Positions 34,217 to 42,495 of a DNA stretch of 64,000 bases are shown here, piece after piece. A program made the translations under genes and the position numbers. Under the pieces are notes generated by a model. The model ran no database searches. It was given only the letters and a program-made list of their open reading frames with translations, and was not told the DNA's origin. Numbering within the stretch: the first letter of the stretch is position 1; each line of letters begins with the position of its first letter. This DNA is from Marinobacter sp. F3R08 (GTDB lineage: Bacteria; Pseudomonadota; Gammaproteobacteria; Pseudomonadales; Oleiphilaceae), in contig NZ_JAHKPI010000015.1 of the NCBI RefSeq assembly GCF_018860425.1, positions 124,001 through 188,000 of the forward strand, read 5' to 3'.

Positions 34217-34686
34217 TGACAGCTTCACAAACAAGACCCGACGTTTTTACCGTCCACTATGTGCTGAAGAACAAGGTCGGCGAGCTGGTCGATACGTCCG
34301 AAGGCAGTGAGCCTCTGCACTTCGTCTATGGCAGCCCCGAGATTATTGAAGGGATCCAACAGGCGGTGAAAGACCGCAATGTGGGGGATTGCCTGGAGGT
34401 GACGGTGCCTCCGGCAATGGCTTACGGAGAGCATAAGCCGGAGCTGGTGCGTAAGGTGCCCCGCTCACTGTTCGAAGGGATCGAGAACCTGCAGGTAGGC
34501 ATGAAATTCCAGACCAACACCGGCGATGAAGCGCAGATCGTTCAGGTGGTCGGAATTGATGGCAACCTGGTGAGGGTTGATGCCAATCACCCGCTGGCAG
34601 GCTTCACCCTGTACTTTGATCTGGAGATTGTTGGCCGCCGTGAAGCGACGGAAGATGAGGTAGTCCAGGGTCATCCTCTGTTCTGA
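34216..34686 (+). CDS. FKBP-type peptidyl-prolyl isomerase, SlyD-like
   Basis: A 156-residue protein with an FKBP core (VHYVLKNKVGELVDTSEGSE, HFVYGSPEIIEGIQQAV), an IF chaperone insert (around YGEHKPELVRKVP), and the C-terminal segment VDANHPLAGFTLYFDLEIVG typical of the SlyD/FkpB group. The His/Cys-rich nickel-binding tail of E. coli SlyD is absent; it ends QGHPLF. It catalyses proline cis-trans isomerisation and assists folding. The last 83 bp overlap the 3' end of the convergent acyltransferase gene. Confidence 0.9.
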   Translation: MTASQTRPDVFTVHYVLKNKVGELVDTSEGSEPLHFVYGSPEIIEGIQQAVKDRNVGDCLEVTVPPAMAYGEHKPELVRKVPRSLFEGIENLQVGMKFQTNTGDEAQIVQVVGIDGNLVRVDANHPLAGFTLYFDLEIVGRREATEDEVVQGHPLF

Positions 34687-35464
34687 GAACATCGATTGCC
34701 GGTTTGTCGTATTCACCCTTGTAGACCCGCTTCAGGCCGTCGAGCACCGTGTCTCTCAGGCTGAGAGCGAATTCGTTGGTTGGCATTGTTTCCGGTGGGT
34801 GCACCGCAGCATGGAAAACAACGTCGACCCGGGCGGCGGGTTGTCTGAGCATTCGCAGCAAATGGCTGAGGAACTCGTCTTCAGCAATGAAGGGGGCGAG
34901 ATGATCGGGGCGTCCGTTTCTGCGATAAGCAATGGTGATGGGCTGAACCGGTACCTTGCTTTCCGTTGCAGCCTTCAACAAAAGGCCATGGAACGGCAAT
35001 ACAGTCAGGCCGGCGCTCGTAGTGCCTTCCGGGTAAATCAGGACGTTCTCTCCGGCCTGCAGGTTGCCGATTATCTGGCCGCGTACGCGTCGGGCCTGAC
35101 CGCCTCCGCGCTGAATGAACAGCGTTCCGGCCTGCCGTGCTAGCCAGCCAATCACTGGCCATTTGGCCACTTCAGCTTTTGATAGGAACCGGATTTGCGC
35201 CAGGCTTCCCAAAACCGGGATGTCTGACCAACTGATGTGGTTGCTGACGAAGAGGGCGGTATTTTCTGATGGTAAGCCGTGCTGGTGTAGGTCCAGTCCC
35301 AAACACCGGCAGGCCCATCGGAGGCAGAATCTGGTCCAGGGCCGCCGATCGATTGCTTTACGGGTTATTATTTCAGTGGCTCGCAAGCTGGCGGCAAGCA
35401 TTGTGGTGGCTGCCAGAAAAGCGATAAAGGCTGTGACACGAACGCACAATCTGAGCCAGCTCAT
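34604..35464 (-). CDS. olsA: OlsA/PlsC-type lyso-lipid O-acyltransferase
   Basis: A 286-residue membrane-associated acyltransferase. One N-terminal hydrophobic helix is followed by the catalytic SNHISWSDIPVL (NHx4D), IQRGGGQARR and YPEGTTSAGLTVLPFH. The close link with the OlsB-like gene (20 bp apart) identifies it as the probable OlsA, which adds a second fatty acid to lyso-ornithine lipid; general PlsC activity on lysophosphatidate is the alternative. ATG at 35464 has a GGGAG site. The C-terminal tail of about 27 residues is encoded antisense to the SlyD-like gene. Confidence 0.8.
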   Translation of the reverse strand: MSWLRLCVRVTAFIAFLAATTMLAASLRATEIITRKAIDRRPWTRFCLRWACRCLGLDLHQHGLPSENTALFVSNHISWSDIPVLGSLAQIRFLSKAEVAKWPVIGWLARQAGTLFIQRGGGQARRVRGQIIGNLQAGENVLIYPEGTTSAGLTVLPFHGLLLKAATESKVPVQPITIAYRRNGRPDHLAPFIAEDEFLSHLLRMLRQPAARVDVVFHAAVHPPETMPTNEFALSLRDTVLDGLKRVYKGEYDKPAIDVLRTEDDPGLPHLPSLHGGQQSPDQSTG

Positions 35465-35481
35465 CTCCGAGACTCCCGACC

Positions 35482-36243
35482 TCAAGGGGCTGTACGCATG
35501 AAGTGTCGGCTGTAACGGTCAGCCAGTTTGCTCACCTCCAGTACGACCAGCAGATCCGCGCAGCGAAAATCAGGATCCCAACAGGGTTCACCGCAGACTC
35601 GGGCGCCAAGGCGCATGTAGGCTCGGATCAGAGCAGGTACGTCCACCGGGCGATCGGTGTCGCGGGTGTGGGTCAAATGAGGCATGGGTCTGAGTGGTTT
35701 GACCAAAAATGCCGGTTCCGCAAGGTATTCGGCCTGAAGATGACGGGCAGTGCGCCAGGCTTTGAGTCCTCCATCGGACATGCTGATGCTCGCGCAGCCG
35801 ATCATATAGTCAACGCCGCGCTCAACAAGATACTCGGCGACTGCCGACCAGAGTACGCTGATGGTTGCGCCGTTCCGGTAGTCCGGGTGGACACAGGTGC
35901 GCCCCAGTTCAGCGATGGTGCCCGGGAGTTTTTCCAGAGAGCTCAGGTCAAACTCTCCTGCAGAGTAAAAGCCGGCAACCGCTCCCGTGTTGGCCTGGTG
36001 CAGGACTCGCGTGGTAGCGACCAGTTCGCCGGAATCCAGGTCAGTTACGATCAGGTGGTCACACACTGTGTCGAACACGTCAGCATCGATGCCAGGCGTC
36101 TGAGCTCCAAGGTCACAGCCATATTCTTCTGAAAACACCTGGTATCGCAGCCGCTGTGCTGCCTCTATCTGTTTTGGGCATCGGGTTGTGTCGGTTTTCA
36201 GGCTGCGGGCACTGCGGCGGGCTTTCGCGGTTTGTGAGGTCAT
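35482..36243 (-). CDS. olsB: OlsB-type N-acyltransferase for ornithine lipid
   Basis: A 253-residue GNAT-fold enzyme of the OlsB/hemolysin-like group: RYQVFSEEYGCDLG, FDTVCDHLIVTD, IAELGRTCVHPDYRNGATIS and YMIGCASISMSDGG are family landmarks. OlsB transfers a 3-hydroxy fatty acid from acyl carrier protein to the amino group of ornithine, the first step of phosphorus-free ornithine lipid. The start at 36243 removes an upstream extension that is control DNA. Four Pho-box-like repeats begin 50 nt upstream, fitting known phosphate-limited expression of olsB in other bacteria. Confidence 0.82.
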   Translation of the reverse strand: MTSQTAKARRSARSLKTDTTRCPKQIEAAQRLRYQVFSEEYGCDLGAQTPGIDADVFDTVCDHLIVTDLDSGELVATTRVLHQANTGAVAGFYSAGEFDLSSLEKLPGTIAELGRTCVHPDYRNGATISVLWSAVAEYLVERGVDYMIGCASISMSDGGLKAWRTARHLQAEYLAEPAFLVKPLRPMPHLTHTRDTDRPVDVPALIRAYMRLGARVCGEPCWDPDFRCADLLVVLEVSKLADRYSRHFMRTAP

Positions 36244-36292
36244 GGCATCGTCTCTTTTATTTCCATTTCCCGACAAGCCTATGAAGCCGGTA

Positions 36293-36330
36293 TGACACAC
36301 CGGTGACCACGCTGTGACGTGTCTGTGACA
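36293..36330 (-). promoter_or_regulatory. Four-repeat Pho-box-like array for olsBA
   Basis: Plus-strand TGAC occurs at 36293, 36304, 36315 and 36326, an exact 11-bp period; on the minus strand these are GTCA repeats as in tandem PhoB sites. Individual 18-mers match the E. coli consensus only moderately (about 10 of 18), but phase, repeat number and the 50-nt distance to olsB are striking. Confidence 0.65.
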
Positions 36331-36417
36331 CTGGGGCAGTTTGGTTGCTTTGGAGTCTTTGTTGCGGGGTGTAACGAAGCAGCGGTTCCATGTATATTTA
36401 TGAATAGCATGTATAAT

Positions 36418-36430
36418 TGCTGTTACAGCA
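36418..36430. promoter_or_regulatory. Palindrome upstream of rstA, possible autoregulatory site
   Basis: TGCTGTTACAGCA is a perfect dyad about 60 bp before the rstA start. It contains GTTACA, the conserved half of the E. coli RstA box. A second TGTAAC lies at 36370-36375. Autoregulation is plausible but unproven. Confidence 0.4.
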
Positions 36431-36488
36431 AGTTGCCTGTATTGTCAGATAGACAGAATGACCTGAAACCGGAATAAAAAAATCAGAG

Positions 36489-37226
36489 ATGGATGGCGTG
36501 GAACAGACAAACGAAAGTTGGCGAATTCTGATTGTCGAGGACGACGAGCGGTTGGCAGAGTTGACCCGTGAATACCTGGAAAGCAACGGGTTGACCGTCT
36601 CCCTGGAAACTCACGGTGGTCCAGCAGTTGAGCGGATCCGCAATGAACAGCCGGATCTCGTGGTGCTGGATCTTATGCTGCCGGGTGAAGACGGGCTGTC
36701 CATTTGCCGTCGGGTGCGCCCGTTTTATTCCGGCCCGATTATCATGCTGACCGCCCGCACCGATGACCTGGATCAGGTCCTTGGGCTGGAAATGGGGGCA
36801 GACGATTATATTGGTAAGCCGGTCAAACCCAGAGTATTACTGGCGCGCATCCGGGCCATGTTACGTCGGGTTTCCGAGACCGCACAGGGGGCAGGCGATG
36901 AAGCCGGTGGTGAAGAGCCTGTGCGCCTGCAGTTTAATGATCTGGTTGTTGATCGCTCTATGCGAGAGGCCTGGTTGAATGATGACAGTATTGATCTGAC
37001 CAGTGCTGAGTTTGATCTGCTCTGGTTGCTGGCCAGCAACGCAGGCCGCGTACTAAGTCGCGAAGAAATTTTCACTGCTTTGCGTGGCATTGAGTACGAC
37101 GGTCAGGATCGTTCCATTGATGTTCGTGTGTCTCGGATTCGACCCAAGATTGGAGATGATCCTATTCACCCGCGGCGCATCAAGACCGTACGCAGTAAAG
37201 GCTATCTGTTCGTGAAGGAAGCCTGA
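36489..37226 (+). CDS. rstA: RstA-like OmpR-family response regulator
   Basis: A 245-residue regulator: receiver domain with acidic pair in ILIVEDDERLAEL, phospho-acceptor Asp61 (VVLDLMLPGEDG) and Lys in GADDYIGKPVKP, then a winged helix (LTSAEFDLLWLLASNAGRVLS, DVRVSRIRPKIGDDP). Overall it most resembles RstA, the partner of RstB. ATG at 36489 is used as annotated; GTG at 36498 is also possible. The sensor gene follows 66 bp later. Its targets here are unknown. Confidence 0.88.
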   Translation: MDGVEQTNESWRILIVEDDERLAELTREYLESNGLTVSLETHGGPAVERIRNEQPDLVVLDLMLPGEDGLSICRRVRPFYSGPIIMLTARTDDLDQVLGLEMGADDYIGKPVKPRVLLARIRAMLRRVSETAQGAGDEAGGEEPVRLQFNDLVVDRSMREAWLNDDSIDLTSAEFDLLWLLASNAGRVLSREEIFTALRGIEYDGQDRSIDVRVSRIRPKIGDDPIHPRRIKTVRSKGYLFVKEA

Positions 37227-37292
37227 CGATTCAGTCTCTGGAGCCGGTGTGCAATTCATCCGCTACCGGTGTTCCATGCCAGGGTTGAAACC

Positions 37293-38867
37293 ATGCCCCT
37301 GAAGTTCTTCCTCAAGCTCTACGCTCGCCTTGCCGGCCTGGCCGCACTGGTTGTGGTGGTCTGTGTCCTCCTGTTCTCTGGTATCAACACGGTACGCTCG
37401 CAGTTCTGGCACGAGCGTTTTCCCGAGCCCCTGATGCGCTGGTTAGCGGCGTCTCCGGCACCGTTACATCAGTACCATTGGCTGGGCTCCACAGTGGGTC
37501 TCCGGATGGGCGACGCGTCCCGGTTTAATCTGTCCCCGGTGGCGGTGGAGCGACTTGGCTACGGTCAGGTGGTGAGTGTCGAGAGTGATGTGGGGTATCG
37601 GGTTCTGGTAACCGGTCTCTCGGGAGACATTCTGCAACTACGTCTAAGCGAGCCCTACCGGGACGTGTCGGAAACGATTGGTCTGATCATTCGATGGCAT
37701 CTTGATTCAGCCCCGGCGAACGACCGTGTCAGTGTTGCCTCGCAAATGGCCCAATCTCTCGACGTTGAAGTCCGACGTCTGGGGGATGCCGGCATGCTGC
37801 CCGATCCTGATGTTCTGGATCAGGTCGTCGAGCGTGGCCTTGCGTTTTACACTGATGAAGCAGATGGCTGCGGTCGAGTCATCGTTAAGCTGTCTGATGG
37901 CGAGCTGTTCCAGATCGTCATGCCAACGGGATTCAACGCCTGGGCCTGGCCAGTGGTTCTGTTGCTGGTACTGGTACTGGGAGCGATGCTGGCTGTAGCG
38001 CTGTTTCTTGCTCTGCGGGAGGTTGACAGTAATCTCCGGACTGTAGAGTCGGTAGCGGTGAGAATCGCCCGGGGAGAAATGGGCGCTCGGGTGCAGGCCG
38101 GTGATGGGACGTTGGTTACCCGTTTGGCCTCGTCATTCAATGGAATGGCCGAACATATACAACGTTTAGTGCAGGTCCAGCGGGAAATGATACATGCCGT
38201 TTCCCATGAGTTACGTACTCCGGTGGCCCGAATCCGCTTTGGTGTGCAGATGATAGAAGACTGTCAGGATTCCGCTGCGCTTCAGAGGCAACTGGACGGC
38301 ATTGATGGCGACATCCAGGAACTGGATGAGCTGATAGACGAGATTCTCACTTATGCTCGTTTGGAGCAGGGTGGCCCGGTATTTTCCATTCAGGAAGCAT
38401 CGGTAACGGATATTGTTCGCCAGGTGGTTTCCGAGCAACAGATGGTTCGACCGGAATTGAAAATTGAAAGCAGTATTGATGAGGTCTCCGAACGTTGGGC
38501 GCTGTCGGATATTGAGCCTCGATATCTGCATCGGGCAATCCAGAATCTGGTGGGCAACGGTGGCCGCTACGCCGCTGGCAGAGTGTTGGTAAACTGTCAT
38601 TTTGACGAGGACAACTGCCGTATTGATGTGGAAGACGATGGCCCGGGCATTCCCGAGGAAGACTGGGACAAAGTGTTCACTGCGTTCGCGCGTCTGGACG
38701 ATAGCCGCACCCGAACCTCAGGCGGTTACGGCCTCGGCTTGTCTATAGTCCGGCGGATTCTGTACTGGCATGGAGGGCACGCCTTCGTCAGCAGGAGCGA
38801 CACGCTTGGTGGTGCAAAGTTCAGTCTTGTCTGGCCGCGAAAGAAGCCCATGGACTCCATCGTGTGA
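37293..38867 (+). CDS. rstB: RstB-like sensor histidine kinase
   Basis: A 524-residue inner-membrane kinase. Transmembrane segments near residues 12-35 and 215-240 enclose a periplasmic domain of about 180 residues. A HAMP domain, the H-box VSHELRTPVARIRFG with His305, and ATP-binding boxes (NLVGNGGRYA, EDDGPGIPEED, GYGLGLSIV) follow. Arrangement and neighbour point to RstB. ATG at 37293 is chosen because MPLKFFLKLYARL is the usual start; an upstream in-frame ATG at 37269 exists. A strong terminator follows at 39015. Confidence 0.88.
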   Translation: MPLKFFLKLYARLAGLAALVVVVCVLLFSGINTVRSQFWHERFPEPLMRWLAASPAPLHQYHWLGSTVGLRMGDASRFNLSPVAVERLGYGQVVSVESDVGYRVLVTGLSGDILQLRLSEPYRDVSETIGLIIRWHLDSAPANDRVSVASQMAQSLDVEVRRLGDAGMLPDPDVLDQVVERGLAFYTDEADGCGRVIVKLSDGELFQIVMPTGFNAWAWPVVLLLVLVLGAMLAVALFLALREVDSNLRTVESVAVRIARGEMGARVQAGDGTLVTRLASSFNGMAEHIQRLVQVQREMIHAVSHELRTPVARIRFGVQMIEDCQDSAALQRQLDGIDGDIQELDELIDEILTYARLEQGGPVFSIQEASVTDIVRQVVSEQQMVRPELKIESSIDEVSERWALSDIEPRYLHRAIQNLVGNGGRYAAGRVLVNCHFDEDNCRIDVEDDGPGIPEEDWDKVFTAFARLDDSRTRTSGGYGLGLSIVRRILYWHGGHAFVSRSDTLGGAKFSLVWPRKKPMDSIV

Positions 38868-39014
38868 ATCGGGCCCACTGTTTCACTTGATGTAACAAAG
38901 GTGCTACACAAGCACTACTGAAGTTTTTGGCTCTCCGGGCAATAATTCAAAGCGTAAGGGATGACTTTTGAGGTTGTAGTTCTTACGAACTTTCCTTGTT
39001 TCATTCGTCATTTG

Positions 39015-39040
39015 AGGGCCGGTTTTCCGGCCCTTTTTTT
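39015..39040 (+). terminator. Intrinsic terminator after rstAB
   Basis: A perfect 8-bp stem (AGGGCCGG/CCGGCCCT) with a TTTT loop, followed by a run of T residues to 39040. It lies about 150 bp after rstB and ends that operon. Confidence 0.9.
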
Positions 39041-39154
39041 ATGCCTGCCTGTAAATTCCCGATCGATCACCTTTTCCCCGCGATGGCGCATGATACAAAG
39101 GAAATCCGGGGCGGCATTCTGGTGGTGTTCAGTGGAGCAGGAATGCCGCCTGAA

Positions 39155-40228
39155 TCAGGCGGCGCGCTCGAAGGCAATGAGGTGATCTGCCTCCACCCGA
39201 ACAGGAACATGTTCGCCAAGATTGAAGTCGAGGTGGCTTCGGAACAGGGCTTCGAACTCGGTATCCTCGGAACATCGGAAACGGTACAGGGTGGAAGTGC
39301 CGGCAAAGGTTTTTTCAACGACCTTCGGCTGAAGTTCCGAGCGAGGGTCATGGACGATGTCATCGGGGCGGATCAGAACATCAACGAGAGTCCCGGGCTC
39401 CCATTTATAGGCCCGGTTACCATGGATCACCCCTAATTCGGACTCAATGGTGTCCGGGCCCAGGGCCTTGCCCGGGATGAATCCACCCTGACCCACAAAA
39501 CTCGCCACGAACCGATTTGCCGGTTCGTGGTAGAGGTTGTAGGGGACGTCCCACTGCTGAATTTCACCGTCCCGTAACACCGCAACCTGATCGCACATGG
39601 CGAACGCTTCCTGCTGGTCGTGGGTGACCAGAATGGCACTGATGCCCAGCGTCTTGAGAATTTCGCGAACATCAAGGCTCAGGCGCCGGCGCAGATCGGC
39701 ATCCAGATTCGAAAACGGCTCATCCAGCAGGATCAGTGTGGGCTCAGGCGCCAGTGCTCGGGCCAGGGCTACCCGTTGCTGTTGGCCGCCGGACAGTTGG
39801 TGGGGATAATTGTCAGCCAGGTCCTGCAGGTGCACAACATTGAGCAGCTCCATGACCTTCTGCCGCTTTTCTGCCTTGTTCAGGTTGCGTAGACCAAATC
39901 CCACGTTGTCGGCGATGTTCAGGTGAGGAAACAGGGCGTAATCCTGAAACACCATGCCGATTCGCCGTTTTTCCGGGGGCAGGGTGCGTCCGGGCAGGCT
40001 AATGGCTTGAGACTGCAGGCTGATTTCACCACCGCTCAGCGGCAGAAAGCCGGCGAGGGCTCGTAGTATTGTGCTCTTGCCACAGCCGCTTGGGCCGAGC
40101 AGACAGCCAATATCGCCATGGCTCAAGGCAAAGCTGACATCCTTGACCACTGACTCCCCGCCGTAGCCGCAGGACAGGTTATTGACCTCGAGCAGCCAAT
40201 CTGCCTGAGATTGTGCGGTTGTGCTCAT
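39155..40228 (-). CDS. FbpC-like ABC transporter ATP-binding protein
   Basis: A 357-residue ATPase with Walker A GPSGCGKST, signature LSGGQQQRVALARAL, Walker B LILLDEPFSNLD and switch His (LVTHDQQEAFAM), followed by a C-terminal regulatory region with a TOBE-like segment. The closest type is the ferric iron/spermidine-putrescine ATPase group (FbpC/PotA). No permease or binding protein is adjacent, so it is an orphan subunit. It starts 4 bp after the argF stop, suggesting co-transcription. Confidence 0.88.
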   Translation of the reverse strand: MSTTAQSQADWLLEVNNLSCGYGGESVVKDVSFALSHGDIGCLLGPSGCGKSTILRALAGFLPLSGGEISLQSQAISLPGRTLPPEKRRIGMVFQDYALFPHLNIADNVGFGLRNLNKAEKRQKVMELLNVVHLQDLADNYPHQLSGGQQQRVALARALAPEPTLILLDEPFSNLDADLRRRLSLDVREILKTLGISAILVTHDQQEAFAMCDQVAVLRDGEIQQWDVPYNLYHEPANRFVASFVGQGGFIPGKALGPDTIESELGVIHGNRAYKWEPGTLVDVLIRPDDIVHDPRSELQPKVVEKTFAGTSTLYRFRCSEDTEFEALFRSHLDFNLGEHVPVRVEADHLIAFERAA

Positions 40229-40232
40229 GGAA

Positions 40233-41147
40233 TCAGTCCAAGCGGTTCAGGATTAGAAATTCAAGCAGGGCCTTCTGAGCATGCAGACGGTTTTCGGCCT
40301 CATCCCAGACCACCGAGGCTGGATGTTCCATCATGTCTGTTGAAATTTCCTCGCCCCGGTGAGCCGGCAGGCAGTGCATGAAAAGAGCATCCTTGTCGGC
40401 CAGAGCAAGCAGTTTCGGGTTGATCTGGTAGCCACTGAATGCTTTTTCTCGGGCTTTCTGTTCATCTTCCTGGCCCATAGAAGCCCAAACATCCGTTACC
40501 AGCAGCTGAGCGTTGCGGGCAGCTTCTCCCGGATCGCGGATCACCTTGACCCGGTCTTTGTGGGCCTGGGTCAGTGACTCGGCTGGTTCGTAGCCTTCGG
40601 GGCAGGCGATATTCAAGTTGAAATCAAACCGGGCTGCGGCATTTATGTATGAGTGGCACATGTTGTTGCCGTCACCAATCCAGGCCACCGTGGCGCCACG
40701 AATGCTGCCACGGTGTTCGCGGTAGGTCTGCATATCGGCCAGCAGCTGACAGGGATGAAAGTCATCAGTCAGGGCGTTGATCACCGGCACCCGGGAGGCG
40801 GAGGAGAAGCGTTCGACGGTTTCATGGGCGAAGGTGCGGATCATCACCGCGTCCACCATGCTGGAGATCACGATGGCGGAGTCTTCAATAGGTTCGCCGC
40901 GACCAAGCTGGGTGTCCCTTGGAGACAGGAACATGGCGGAGCCCCCGAGTTGAGCCATGCCGGCCTCAAAAGAAACCCGGGTCCGTGTTGAAGATTTCTC
41001 GAAGATCATCGCAAGGACCCGGTTTTTCAGGGAGTCCCTAACCTTGCCTTGACGCCATTCGTTGCGCAGTGTTGCAGCATGATCAACCAGGCTTTCCAGC
41101 TCGGCAGTTGTCATGTCATTCAATGTCAGAAAATGTCTTGCCGCCAT
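40233..41147 (-). CDS. argF: Ornithine carbamoyltransferase
   Basis: A 304-residue enzyme that makes citrulline from ornithine and carbamoyl phosphate in arginine synthesis. The carbamoyl-phosphate motif [13 protein letters not shown] is at about residues 52-64, [12 protein letters not shown] near 134 and [12 protein letters not shown] near 261 are conserved. Full length. The same ornithine pool feeds OlsB, encoded about 4 kb away, though no regulatory link is visible. Confidence 0.95.
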   Translation of the reverse strand: MAARHFLTLNDMTTAELESLVDHAATLRNEWRQGKVRDSLKNRVLAMIFEKSSTRTRVSFEAGMAQLGGSAMFLSPRDTQLGRGEPIEDSAIVISSMVDAVMIRTFAHETVERFSSASRVPVINALTDDFHPCQLLADMQTYREHRGSIRGATVAWIGDGNNMCHSYINAAARFDFNLNIACPEGYEPAESLTQAHKDRVKVIRDPGEAARNAQLLVTDVWASMGQEDEQKAREKAFSGYQINPKLLALADKDALFMHCLPAHRGEEISTDMMEHPASVVWDEAENRLHAQKALLEFLILNRLD

Positions 41148-41386
41148 GAAGTGGCCCTTATCTAACCGAACCCCGCCACTGGCGGGATTGCCTGAACGTT
41201 GACGGAAAAAAATGGGGCATCAAGTCTAGCCCTTCGGAGCAGGTATGACAACGCTGTCAGCTGGCTGGAATGGCAGGCATTGCGAGAGATCTGTTCAAGA
41301 GGTTTGGTTAGGGGTTCGGCACCCGTGTACAATGTCGTCAAGAAATTGGCCAAACGGCAAGACTGCACAAACAGAGGTGAGTGTTC

Positions 41387-41713
41387 ATGGACATCAATGA
41401 AACTATCAAAAGCCAGCTCGACGAAAATCCGATCATTCTATACATGAAGGGCAGTCCTCAGGCGCCACAGTGTGGTTTTTCCGCGAAAACCGTGCAGGCT
41501 GTGATGGCTTGTGGCGAACGCTTTGCGTTCGTGAATATTCTGGATAACCAGGATCTTCGTGAGGGTCTGAAGGTTTATTCCAGCTGGCCGACATTCCCCC
41601 AGCTGTATATCAATGGTGAGCTCGTGGGCGGATGTGACATTGTTCTGGAAATGTCAGAGAGCGGTGAGTTGAGCAAGCTCGTGAAAGAGGCTGCGAAACA
41701 GGCGGAAGCCTGA
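41387..41713 (+). CDS. grxD: Monothiol glutaredoxin (GrxD type)
   Basis: A 108-residue CGFS glutaredoxin: MKGSPQAPQCGFSAKTVQA holds the active Cys, TFPQLYINGELVGGCDI binds glutathione. Such proteins carry [2Fe-2S] clusters, often with BolA, and take part in iron homeostasis. ATG at 41387 follows an AGAGGTGAG site; an in-frame GTG 6 bases upstream is too close to that site. It is divergent from argF. Confidence 0.95.
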   Translation: MDINETIKSQLDENPIILYMKGSPQAPQCGFSAKTVQAVMACGERFAFVNILDNQDLREGLKVYSSWPTFPQLYINGELVGGCDIVLEMSESGELSKLVKEAAKQAEA

Positions 41714-41725
41714 GATCGTGGTCGG

Positions 41726-42490
41726 TCAGAGCCGTTTCGGGGTGAACAACAAGTCAACTTCGAAGCGGTTCTTCCTGTTACCCCCATCGTTTTCCGGCGG
41801 TTGGGGGTAGGGACTTGCCGCCAAGGCAGCACGGTAAGCTGCTGCGTCAATACTCTTGATGCCTGTTGAGTTCAGTACCTTCGCCTGGGTCAGGGCGCCA
41901 TTTCCAAGTAGTTGCAGTTCCACCGCCATCTCGACGGCTCCATTCAAATCTCTCAATGCCGGAATTCTCAGCTCCTCCAGTTGCTGTGCCAGATGGATTG
42001 CCAGCTTGACGACGTAAGGGTCCAGCTCCGCCGGCGACTCGGTAACACGTGTAATGTGGCTTTCCGGATTTTCCGATGCTGTAGGTTTTTTCGGTTTTGT
42101 TCCGGTGGAGGCGCTGACCCTCGCCAGGGCTGGTTTGCTGATTGGAGAGCGGGAGCTGGTTTGAGCCCTCGGTGCGAGTGTTCCTGGTTGGTGGGTACTC
42201 ATTAGCATGGGTTGCGGCAGAGATTCGGATTCCGGGGTTTCCTGATTGGACGGCGCGATTTGTGTTGCTGTCTCAGTTGCGCTGGCTTTCCCGGGCATGT
42301 TGACGGTGGGTTTATGTGAACCGGGAGAGACCAGCGTGAAATGCATGCTCTCACTGTGCGTGGCCACCTTGTCTTCGATCGGAGAGGGTATGCCTGTGAG
42401 TATAAGTGTATGAAGGAACAGAGCCAAAGACACCGAAAGCCCCAGCCGGTAAGTGGCCGGCAGGGCGTTGGGATTACTGTTTTCAGTCAT
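41726..42490 (-). CDS. TonB-like energy transducer
   Basis: A 254-residue protein with one N-terminal membrane helix (LGLSVSLALFLHTLILTG), a long Pro/Ser/Thr-rich periplasmic spacer and a C-terminal TonB-like domain (GAVEMAVELQLLGNGALTQAKVLNSTG, DAAAYRAALAASPYPQP). It should couple inner-membrane energy to outer-membrane transport. No ExbB or ExbD gene is in the window. It lies 5 bp downstream of the DUF1631 gene on the same strand. Confidence 0.8.
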   Translation of the reverse strand: MTENSNPNALPATYRLGLSVSLALFLHTLILTGIPSPIEDKVATHSESMHFTLVSPGSHKPTVNMPGKASATETATQIAPSNQETPESESLPQPMLMSTHQPGTLAPRAQTSSRSPISKPALARVSASTGTKPKKPTASENPESHITRVTESPAELDPYVVKLAIHLAQQLEELRIPALRDLNGAVEMAVELQLLGNGALTQAKVLNSTGIKSIDAAAYRAALAASPYPQPPENDGGNRKNRFEVDLLFTPKRL

Positions 42491-42495
42491 CGGTG

